Below, piece after piece: positions 57,553-64,000 of a DNA stretch of 64,000 nt. The stretch's first letter is position 1, and each line of letters opens with the position of its first letter. A model generated the notes under the pieces. It saw only the letters and a program-made list of their open reading frames with translations. It had not been told where the DNA came from and did not search any database. This DNA comes from Komagataeibacter xylinus (GTDB taxonomy: Bacteria > Pseudomonadota > Alphaproteobacteria > Acetobacterales > Acetobacteraceae), in the NCBI RefSeq assembly GCF_009834365.1, contig NZ_CP041348.1, forward strand, positions 1,612,501 to 1,676,500, given 5' to 3'. The translations under genes and the position numbers were made by a program.

Positions 57553-58479
57553 GTGAGCAAGGATCCATACGAAGTACTCGGCCTGACGCGCTCGGCCAGC
57601 CAGGATGATATCCGCAAGGCCTATCGCAAGCTGGCCAAGAAGTACCACCCCGACCTCAACCCCGGCGACAAGGTGGCCGAAGAACGCTTCAAGGCCATAG
57701 GGGCGGCCAACGCCCTGCTGTCCGATGAGGCGCAGCGCGCGCGCTATGACCGGGGCGAGATTGATGAAACCGGGCAGGAAAAGGGCTTCGGCTTTGGTGG
57801 CGGCGGTGGCTACCGCGACCATGCCGAAGGGGCGCAGGGCTTCCATTACGGTGGCGGCCAGTTCTCGGAAGATGATCTGGGCGATATCTTCGGCATGTTT
57901 GGCGGTGGCGGCGGTGGGTTCCGCCGCAGGCCGCAGGGGCCGATGAAGGGTGCTGACCGGCAGTACGCGCTGACCGTGAGCTTTCTTGATTCCGTCAATG
58001 GCGGCACCACGCGCATCACGCTCCCCGGTGGTGCGCAGCTTGATGTGAAGATTCCCCCCGGCACGACCGATGGCCAGGTCATGCGCCTGCGCGGCAAGGG
58101 TGATCCGGGGCAGCAGGGCGGGCCTGCGGGCGATGCGCTGATCACCATCACCGTCGCACCCGACAGCACCTACACGCGTGATGGCAACGACATCCGCATG
58201 TCGCTGCCGGTGGACCTGAAAACGGCGGTGCTTGGCGGCAGCATCACCATCCCCACGCCTGCGGGGTCGGTGAAGATGAACGTGCCCGCCCATTCCGACA
58301 GTGGCAGCGTGCTGCGCCTGCGCGGGCGCGGGGTCAAGGCGCATGGCAAGACCGAGGCGGGCAACCTGTATGTCAAGCTGGTGGTGACCCTGGGCAAGGT
58401 TGACCCGGCGCTGGAGGAATTCCTGCGCAAGGGCACGGCGGGCGAAAAGGCGGAGCCTGCGGAGGGCAAGAAGGCATGA
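57553..58479 (+). CDS. cbpA: CbpA-like DnaJ co-chaperone
   Basis: A 308-residue class II J-protein. The J domain (1-70) has the HPD motif in KKYHPDLNPGDK and ends LSDEAQRARYDRG. A Gly-rich linker (about 78-135) follows, then the two beta-barrel substrate domains (KGADRQYALTVSFLDSVNGG; PPGTTDGQVMRLRGKG). There is no zinc-finger, which separates it from DnaJ. It works with DnaK. The start is GTG 57553 with GGAGG 12 bases upstream. The stop overlaps cbpM by ATGA. Confidence 0.93.
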   Translation: MSKDPYEVLGLTRSASQDDIRKAYRKLAKKYHPDLNPGDKVAEERFKAIGAANALLSDEAQRARYDRGEIDETGQEKGFGFGGGGGYRDHAEGAQGFHYGGGQFSEDDLGDIFGMFGGGGGGFRRRPQGPMKGADRQYALTVSFLDSVNGGTTRITLPGGAQLDVKIPPGTTDGQVMRLRGKGDPGQQGGPAGDALITITVAPDSTYTRDGNDIRMSLPVDLKTAVLGGSITIPTPAGSVKMNVPAHSDSGSVLRLRGRGVKAHGKTEAGNLYVKLVVTLGKVDPALEEFLRKGTAGEKAEPAEGKKA

Positions 58480-58805
58480 TTACGATCGAGACCCTGTGCC
58501 TGCGCATTGGCAACGTGCCGCAGCAGGACGTGCAGGCATGGATCGATAGCGACTGGCTGCGGCCCGAGGGCGCGCCGGGGCACTACCTGTTTCGTGAAAT
58601 CGACGAGGCGCGGGCCCGGCTGATTGTCGAACTGCGCGATGACATGGGCATCAATGACGAAGGCATGCCGGTGGTGCTGTCTCTTCTCGACCAGCTTTAT
58701 GCCGCCCGCCGCCAGATGCTGCGCCTGCGCGAGGCGATCAGCATCCCGCGCGAGAACGAACTGCGTTCACGCCTGCGCGGCCTGCTGACCAGCGCGCAGG
58801 ACTGA
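58476..58805 (+). CDS. cbpM: CbpM-like chaperone modulator
   Basis: A 109-residue MerR-like helical protein. In E. coli CbpM binds the J domain of CbpA and blocks it. This protein has the WIDSDWLRPEGAPGHYLF helix-turn pattern and a C-terminal helix (LDQLYAARRQMLRLREAI). It overlaps cbpA by four bases, so the co-chaperone and its modulator are made together. Assignment rests on this pairing, size and motif. A strong terminator follows. Confidence 0.87.
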   Translation: MITIETLCLRIGNVPQQDVQAWIDSDWLRPEGAPGHYLFREIDEARARLIVELRDDMGINDEGMPVVLSLLDQLYAARRQMLRLREAISIPRENELRSRLRGLLTSAQD

Positions 58806-58822
58806 CACTGACACACAGCCCG

Positions 58823-58857
58823 CCCCCGTGCCCGCATCCGGCCACGGGGGGTTTTTT
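58823..58857 (+). terminator. Intrinsic terminator of cbpA-cbpM
   Basis: CCCCCGTG pairs with CACGGGGG across a 12-base loop, then G and six T. It ends just before the convergent small-protein gene. Confidence 0.9.
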
Positions 58858-58863
58858 CATGGC

Positions 58864-59271
58864 TCAGTCCGCGCGGCTGAGCGGCAGGTCCAGCTTCTGG
58901 CCCGGCTTCGCACCCTGCATCTGCAGGTCGGCGGCATTGGGCGAGATCAGGCGGAAGACAGTGCGCGGGTCGTCATTGACCGAGCGCAGCGAGGTATCAT
59001 CCTGCACCTTCAGCTCGATGGTGCGGCCCGTCAGCCCCGTGATCTTGCCCAGCGAATCCGGCAGCTTCAGGTAAAGCCGGGCCGCAGGTCCGAGCGCCTT
59101 GTTGGCGGCGATGGTGACGGGCTGCAGGCCAAGCGCCGTCCACTCGCCCGTATAAGCGCCGGGGCCATAGGGAGGTTTGGGGTCGGGCTGGTCGGCGCGC
59201 GCCACGCCAGCACCCGCGATCACGCCGGTCAGGCCCAGCGCTGCGATCGCCATGTAGAGGGGTTTCATCAT
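58864..59271 (-). CDS. Small exported protein, function unknown
   Basis: A 135-residue protein with no family I can name. The signal peptide covers 1-26 (AIAALGLTGVIAGAGVARA-D). The mature part starts with a Pro-rich stretch (DQPDPKPPYGPGAYTG) and then alternates short polar and hydrophobic segments that suggest beta strands (LYLKLPDSLGKITGLTGRTI). No Cys. It is a single gene, convergent with cbpM and divergent from the acetolactate decarboxylase. Confidence 0.7.
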   Translation of the reverse strand: MMKPLYMAIAALGLTGVIAGAGVARADQPDPKPPYGPGAYTGEWTALGLQPVTIAANKALGPAARLYLKLPDSLGKITGLTGRTIELKVQDDTSLRSVNDDPRTVFRLISPNAADLQMQGAKPGQKLDLPLSRAD

Positions 59272-59368
59272 CGGTCATCCTGCCTGTTCATTTAGCGTTC
59301 ACAATGCAGGCGGGGCGCGGGCAGGGCAAGCGGCAAGCCCCGTGTGGCGGCCCTGCGGTCCGCGCCAA

Positions 59369-59409
59369 TCCATATTTTTTATATATGGAAGTAGCCTTGA
59401 ATATATATT
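59369..59409. promoter_or_regulatory. AT-rich palindromes upstream of the acetolactate decarboxylase gene
   Basis: TCCATAT-N7-ATATGGA (59369-59389) and AATATATATT (59400-59409) are two palindromes in a region much richer in A+T than its surroundings. They lie 104-144 bases before the start and may be an operator and promoter for the acetoin genes. No regulator gene is next to them in this window. Confidence 0.45.
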
Positions 59410-59512
59410 GGACGTACTGAACAACCTGCAGCACCATCATCGTGCCATCTACACATGATCGGGAAGCAGGTCGTGCCGCCGCGCCGCCGCCCCGTTGCAG
59501 GAGACCCAGGTC

Positions 59513-60298
59513 TTGAAGCTGAAATGCTACTCGGTAGGCGATATCGATACCCGCTCCAGCGCCGCTGACGCGACGGGCGTGCGTCCGCGCATGAACCGCC
59601 TGTACCAGACCTCCACCATGGCCGCACTGCTCGATGCCGTCTATGATGGGGAAACCACGCTTGATGAACTGCTGCTGCACGGCAATTTCGGCCTGGGCAC
59701 GTTCAACGCGCTCGATGGCGAGATGATCGTCAATGACAGCGTCATCCACCAGTTCCGCGCCGATGGGCAGGCCGGTCGCGTGCCGGGCGATCTCAAGACC
59801 CCGTTCGCCTGCGTCACCTTCTTCAACCCGGAGAAGGAGTACATGATCGACACCGCGCAGGACAAGGAAGGCTTCGAGGCGATTGTCGACCGTCTGGTCA
59901 ACAACCCCAACCTGTTTGCCGCCGTGCGCTTCACCGGCCTGTTCGAGCGTGTCGAGACCCGCACCGTGTTCTGCCAGTGCCATCCGTACCCGCCCATGCT
60001 CGAGGTGGTCAGCCGCCAGCCGACCATGCAGCTCGGTGCCGCCGCGGGCACCATGCTCGGCTTCCGCACGCCGGGCTACATGCAGGGCGTGAACGTGGCG
60101 GGCTATCACCTGCACTTCCTGACCGAAGACGGACGCCGTGGCGGCCATCTGACCGATTATGCCGTGCTCAAGGGCAAGCTCGAGGTTGGCATCATCTCCG
60201 ATGTTGAGATCCAGTTGCCCCGCACCGAGCAGTTCGCGAAGGCCAACCTGTCACCCGAGAACATTCACGAGGCCATTCGCGTGGCCGAGGGCGGTTGA
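59513..60298 (+). CDS. budA: Alpha-acetolactate decarboxylase
   Basis: A 261-residue zinc enzyme that converts 2-acetolactate to (R)-acetoin. The Zn-binding His residues lie in NVAGYHLHFLTEDGRRGGH, and LLHGNFGLGTFNALDGEM is the conserved N-terminal strand. The start is taken as TTG 59513 because AGGAG sits nine bases upstream; TTG 59495 would place the ribosome site inside the gene. It lies first in a likely budA-alsS operon, 75 bases before the synthase. Acetoin formation removes pyruvate without acid production. Confidence 0.93.
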   Translation: MKLKCYSVGDIDTRSSAADATGVRPRMNRLYQTSTMAALLDAVYDGETTLDELLLHGNFGLGTFNALDGEMIVNDSVIHQFRADGQAGRVPGDLKTPFACVTFFNPEKEYMIDTAQDKEGFEAIVDRLVNNPNLFAAVRFTGLFERVETRTVFCQCHPYPPMLEVVSRQPTMQLGAAAGTMLGFRTPGYMQGVNVAGYHLHFLTEDGRRGGHLTDYAVLKGKLEVGIISDVEIQLPRTEQFAKANLSPENIHEAIRVAEGG

Positions 60299-60373
60299 GG
60301 GATTATCCCTCCCGCCATTTCCCTGCCCGGCAGCCAAGGCTGCGGCACATAATCTTTCAGGATAGCTGAACCA

Positions 60374-62065
60374 ATGACTGACAAGACCCAATCGGCCGCG
60401 CCTGAGTGCGGGGCGGACATGATCGTGCGCAACCTGGTGGCTCACGGCACGACCCACGTATTCGGTATTCCGGGTGCGAAGGTGGACCGCCTGTTCGACG
60501 CGCTGGTCGACAGTCCGATCGAGACGGTGGTGACCCGCCATGAGCAGAATGCCGCCTTCATTGCCGGGGGCATTGGCCGCCTGACCGGCAAGGCGGGCGT
60601 TGCCATTGCAACCTCGGGCCCCGGCGCCTCGAACTTCGTGACAGGCCTTGCCACCGCCAACTCAGAAGGCGACCCGGTGCTGGCCATTGGTGGTGCCGTG
60701 AAGCTGGCCGACCGCCTCAAGCTGACCCACCAGAGCATGGACACGGTGGCCCTGTTCCAGCCGATTACCAAATACAGCGCGGAAATCACCTCGCCTGCCG
60801 CCGTATCCGAATCCATCGCCAACGCGCTGCGCTTTGCCGAGAGCGGCCGCCCGGGTGCTGCCTTCGTCAGCACGCCGATGGACATCCTGTCCATGCCGGC
60901 GGAAGGCAAGGTGCTGGCCGGGCGCGAACTGCCCAGGAATGGCGCAGCCCCGGCCGAGGCCATCAATGAGGCGCTGGGCCTAATCCGCAAGGCGCAGCGT
61001 CCGGTCATTCTGCTCGGCCTGCTGGCCAGCCGCCCTGATGTGTCGGACGCGGTGCGCGCGCTGGTGGCGACCACGGGCGTGCCGGTCATTGGCACCTACC
61101 AGGCTGCCGGTGCGGTGTCGCAGGAACTGTCCGACCGCTTTGGCGGCCGCGTGGGCCTGTTCCGCAACCAGCCGGGCGACCAGCTGCTGCATGAGGCCGA
61201 CCTCGTGATCTCGATCGGCTACAACCCGATCGAATATGATCCGTGGCTGTGGAATGTCGATAACGGCCGCAAGATCGTGCATGTCGATGTGGTCGCCGCC
61301 GAGCTCGACACGCATTACGACCCGGCGGTGGAACTGGTGGGCGACATCGCCGCCTCCATCCGCGCGCTGGCGGCACAGGCAGGCAAGCTTGCGCGTGCGC
61401 CGCAGCTTGAAGAGATCCTGAGCCAGTATCACGCCACCCGCCTTGCCGCCCTGTCGGGCGCGCGCAGCACGTCCAACACCGCCGTTCACCCGCTGCAGAT
61501 CGTGCGCGAGCTTGAGCAGTTCGTGACCCCGGACGTGACGATGTGCCTCGACATGGGTACCTTCCACATCTGGCTGGCGCGTTACCTGCTGTCCTTCCGC
61601 GCGCGCCAGATGCTGATCAGCAACGGCCAGCAGACCATGGGCGTGGGCCTGCCGTGGGGTATTGCCGCAAGTCTGGTCAATCCGGGGCAGAAGGTCATCT
61701 CGATTTCGGGCGATGGCGGGTTCATGATGTCGTGCATGGAGCTGGAAACGGCGGTGCGCCTCAAGTGCAACCTCATCCACATGGTCTGGGTCGATCAGGC
61801 CTACAACATGGTTGAGATGCAGGAGAAGAAGAAGTACGGTCGCGGCTCGGGCGTGGATTTCGGGCCGATCGACTTCGCCATGTTCGCCCGTTCGTGCGGT
61901 GCGCACGGCATTGCCGTCCATTCCGCCGATGGCGTGGCGGGTGCGCTGCGCGAGGCCATGGAAATTGAAGGTCCGGTGGTGATTTCGGTGCCGGTGGATT
62001 ATTCGCAGAACCATCTGCTCATGAAGCCGCTGGCCACACTGGGCGAGACCTCGGCCGCGGCGTAA
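60374..62065 (+). CDS. alsS: Acetolactate synthase, catabolic type
   Basis: A 563-residue thiamine-diphosphate enzyme that joins two pyruvates to 2-acetolactate. The N-terminal HVFGIPGAKVDRLFDAL and catalytic Glu in TRHEQNAAFIAGG are clear, and the ThDP/Mg motif is SGDGGFMMSCMELE followed by NMVEMQ. No regulatory ilvN gene follows and the decarboxylase is adjacent, which supports the catabolic, FAD-independent AlsS/BudB type over the biosynthetic IlvB. Good ATG at 60374. A GC-rich stem follows the stop. Confidence 0.92.
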   Translation: MTDKTQSAAPECGADMIVRNLVAHGTTHVFGIPGAKVDRLFDALVDSPIETVVTRHEQNAAFIAGGIGRLTGKAGVAIATSGPGASNFVTGLATANSEGDPVLAIGGAVKLADRLKLTHQSMDTVALFQPITKYSAEITSPAAVSESIANALRFAESGRPGAAFVSTPMDILSMPAEGKVLAGRELPRNGAAPAEAINEALGLIRKAQRPVILLGLLASRPDVSDAVRALVATTGVPVIGTYQAAGAVSQELSDRFGGRVGLFRNQPGDQLLHEADLVISIGYNPIEYDPWLWNVDNGRKIVHVDVVAAELDTHYDPAVELVGDIAASIRALAAQAGKLARAPQLEEILSQYHATRLAALSGARSTSNTAVHPLQIVRELEQFVTPDVTMCLDMGTFHIWLARYLLSFRARQMLISNGQQTMGVGLPWGIAASLVNPGQKVISISGDGGFMMSCMELETAVRLKCNLIHMVWVDQAYNMVEMQEKKKYGRGSGVDFGPIDFAMFARSCGAHGIAVHSADGVAGALREAMEIEGPVVISVPVDYSQNHLLMKPLATLGETSAAA

Positions 62066-62090
62066 AACCCGGCCCCGCGCACTTGAAAAC

Positions 62091-62131
62091 CGGCCCGCCA
62101 CGCCCTGACCGGCGGGCGGGCCGTTCTGTTT
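62091..62131 (+). terminator. Probable terminator of the acetoin operon
   Basis: CGGCCCGCC (62091-62099) pairs with GGCGGGCCG (62115-62123), followed by TTCTGTTT. The tail is imperfect. Confidence 0.7.
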
Positions 62132-62267
62132 GGGCATGCGACCTCAGCATTTTATGCGCACGTCGCCCGATGCGGAACATGCCAGACTATAAAACATCAT
62201 TTTACGAATGCCCCCAGGCCGTGACTGGCGTGCGGGCATGAGGAAATGACATCGAGGAAAAGTAAAA

Positions 62268-64000
62268 ATGCTGAAAGCGGCACAGGACATGGCATCCACA
62301 ACGGGCGCGCAACTGGTTACGGAACTCCAGCAGATCGTGGGCAACCACCATGTGCTGACCGAGGATGGCGCAACCCTTCCTTACCGGCGGGGGTTCCGTT
62401 TTGGTGAGGGGCGTGCCCTTGCGGTCGTCATGCCCGGCTCGCTGGTGGAGCAGTGGCGTGTGTTGCAGGCCTGCGTGAAAGCAGGCGTGATCGTGATCAT
62501 GCAGGCCGCCAATACCGGGCTGACTGGCGGCTCCACGCCTGATGGCAATACCTATGACCGTGATATCGTGATCGTGCACAGCATGCGCATGCGCACGATT
62601 CACCTCATCGGCGGCGGCAGGCAGGTGGTGTGCCTGCCGGGCGCCACGCTCGACCAGCTCGAGACCATGCTCAGGCCCATCGGGCGCGAGCCGCATTCGG
62701 TCATTGGCTCATCGTGCATCGGGGCGTCGGTCTTTGGCGGGGTCAGCAACAATTCCGGTGGCGCGCTGGTGCGCCGCGGGCCAGCCTATACCGACATGGC
62801 GCTGTTTGCCCAGGTCTCGCCGCAGGGCGAACTGCAGCTTGTCAACCATCTTGGCATCGAGCTTGGCGCCGACCCCGAGGAGATTCTCAAGCACGCGGAG
62901 GAAGGCAACTTCCCTGATGCCAGCATCAACTGGCAGGCCGGGCGCGGGCATGATGATGGCTACGCCACCCATGTGCGCGACGTGAACGCCGATACGCCCG
63001 CGCGCTTCAATGCCGACCTGCAGCGCCTGCACGAAGGGTCAGGCTGTGCTGGCAAGCTTGGCCTGTTCGCCGTGCGTCTTGACACGTTCGAGGCGGAAAA
63101 GGACCCGGTCGTTTTCTACATGGGCACCAACCAGACCGATGTGCTCGAAGATGTGCGCCGTCATATCCTGTCGGAATTCAAGGAACTGCCGATCGCAGGC
63201 GAGTACCTGCACCGTGATGCGTTCAACATTGCCGAGAAATACGGCAAGGACACCTTCGTCATCATCCGCATGATCGGCACCAGCCGCCTGCCCGCCATGT
63301 TCGCCATGAAAAATGCGTTTGACCGCATCGCGGACAGGATCGGCTTCCTGCCCAAGCATTTCAGCGACCGGTTCATGCAGTTCATGAGCAACTTTTTCCC
63401 CCAGCACCTGCCCGCGCGCATGCGTGATTACCGCGACCGCTTCGAGCATCACCTCATGCTCAAGGTCAGCGCCTCGGGCGCGCAGGAGGCGCGTGACTTC
63501 CTCAAAAGCCATTTCGCCACGCATGAAGGCGAATTCTTTGAATGCACGCCCGATGAAGGGGCCAAGGCCTTCCTGCACCGCTTTGCCGCTGCGGGTGCCG
63601 CCGTGCGGTACCGCAATGTCCATACCGACACGACCGAGAACATCGTAGCGCTCGACGTGGCGCTGCGCCGCAACGACCGCGAGTGGTTCGAGGTGCTACC
63701 CAAGGACATCGAGGACGAGATCATCGTCAAGCTGTACTACGGCCATTTCCTGTGCCACGTGATGCATCAGGATTACGTGGTGCGTAAGGGTTATGACTGC
63801 ATTGCGCTCGAGCACCGCATGCTGCCTGGCCTGGACAGGCGCGGCGCGCGCTACCCGGCGGAGCATAATTTCGGTCATCTCTATCAGGCACCTGAGGACG
63901 TGCTGGCCCATTACCGCCAGCTTGACCCGTGCAACTGTTTCAATCCCGGCATTGGTCAGGCGACCAAGCGCCGGAACTGGGTTGCCGAAAGCGTGGGGTA
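62268..64000 (+). CDS. dld: Quinone-dependent D-lactate dehydrogenase (3' end cut by window)
   Basis: 577 codons are visible and the frame is open at the edge; the family is a little longer, so only the last few residues are probably missing. The FAD (PCMH) domain has NTGLTGGSTPDG and SVIGSSCIGASVFGGVSNNS. The C-terminal half matches the membrane-associated Dld domain, with LHRDAFNIAEKYGKDTF and the late CNCFNPGIGQATK motif. The enzyme oxidises D-lactate to pyruvate and passes electrons to ubiquinone. The ATG at 62268 has GAGGAAAAG upstream. The pyruvate made would feed the acetolactate genes just before it. Confidence 0.93.
   Translation, partial: MLKAAQDMASTTGAQLVTELQQIVGNHHVLTEDGATLPYRRGFRFGEGRALAVVMPGSLVEQWRVLQACVKAGVIVIMQAANTGLTGGSTPDGNTYDRDIVIVHSMRMRTIHLIGGGRQVVCLPGATLDQLETMLRPIGREPHSVIGSSCIGASVFGGVSNNSGGALVRRGPAYTDMALFAQVSPQGELQLVNHLGIELGADPEEILKHAEEGNFPDASINWQAGRGHDDGYATHVRDVNADTPARFNADLQRLHEGSGCAGKLGLFAVRLDTFEAEKDPVVFYMGTNQTDVLEDVRRHILSEFKELPIAGEYLHRDAFNIAEKYGKDTFVIIRMIGTSRLPAMFAMKNAFDRIADRIGFLPKHFSDRFMQFMSNFFPQHLPARMRDYRDRFEHHLMLKVSASGAQEARDFLKSHFATHEGEFFECTPDEGAKAFLHRFAAAGAAVRYRNVHTDTTENIVALDVALRRNDREWFEVLPKDIEDEIIVKLYYGHFLCHVMHQDYVVRKGYDCIALEHRMLPGLDRRGARYPAEHNFGHLYQAPEDVLAHYRQLDPCNCFNPGIGQATKRRNWVAESVG

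Overview
The window reads as a chromosomal segment of a high-GC alphaproteobacterium of the acetic acid bacteria, most likely Komagataeibacter/Gluconacetobacter (inference). The pointers are an F1-only atpHAGDC operon, a GcrA cell-cycle regulator, a bactofilin, a tsaE-nucleotidyltransferase-addB-addA-trxA block, a hopanoid side-chain cluster and an acetoin pathway next to a quinone-linked D-lactate dehydrogenase. I see no insertion sequence, prophage, plasmid backbone or CRISPR array; this is ordinary core genome with short intergenic regions.

Layout. 1-5.8 kb: the tail of a GntP permease, tRNA-Thr, pqiABC (membrane lipid transport), a convergent tRNA-Trp-secE-nusG unit with its own terminator, and tRNA-Gly. 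5.9-7.3 kb: a DHA2 drug exporter. 7.6-12.7 kb: F1 ATP synthase. 12.8-20 kb: queF, rnd, gcrA, a bactofilin, a PfkB kinase, typA and a small His-rich exported protein. 20-22.5 kb: dadA and a TrxB-like ferredoxin-NADP reductase. 22.7-31 kb: tsaE, a MurU-like nucleotidyltransferase, addB, addA, trxA. 31-39.1 kb: hopanoid block, hpnK-hpnJ-hpnI-hpnM-dxs on the minus strand and hpnH divergent on the plus strand. 39.2-46.5 kb: a CorC-type protein, a lytic transglycosylase, a uracil-DNA-glycosylase-like protein, a TPR protein and ispE. 46.5-52.8 kb: a degenerate SDR, a DedA-like protein, an OsmC-like protein, a two-component system, a cysteine synthase and a rhodanese. 52.9-59.3 kb: a DUF2272 lipoprotein, an aldo-keto reductase, a CPA1 antiporter, cbpA-cbpM and two small exported proteins. 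59.4-64 kb: acetolactate decarboxylase, acetolactate synthase and the start of dld.

How the genes fit together. dxs and ispE supply isoprenoid precursor, and the hpn genes build and decorate the hopanoid side chain. Dld, acetolactate synthase and the decarboxylase form a D-lactate to pyruvate to acetolactate to acetoin route. PqiABC, the lytic transglycosylase, the bactofilin and the MurU-like protein serve the envelope.

The most unusual signal is not a gene. Eight copies of a 40-80 base structured element sit just 3' of genes, each in the sense orientation of the gene it follows. Each copy has a GC stem with a T/A-rich extension (consensus GGTGCCGCCTTTTT...AAAAAGGCGGC), often followed by a second hairpin. 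Most copies are closed by an outer stem whose two arms change together between copies. The T-runs lie inside the stems, so these are not textbook intrinsic terminators, and ordinary stem-plus-T-tract terminators occur separately in the same window. Other points of note are an SDR that has lost its Ser-Tyr-Lys triad, an OsmC-like protein with Asp at the expected catalytic Cys, and a UDG-like protein missing two iron-sulfur ligands.
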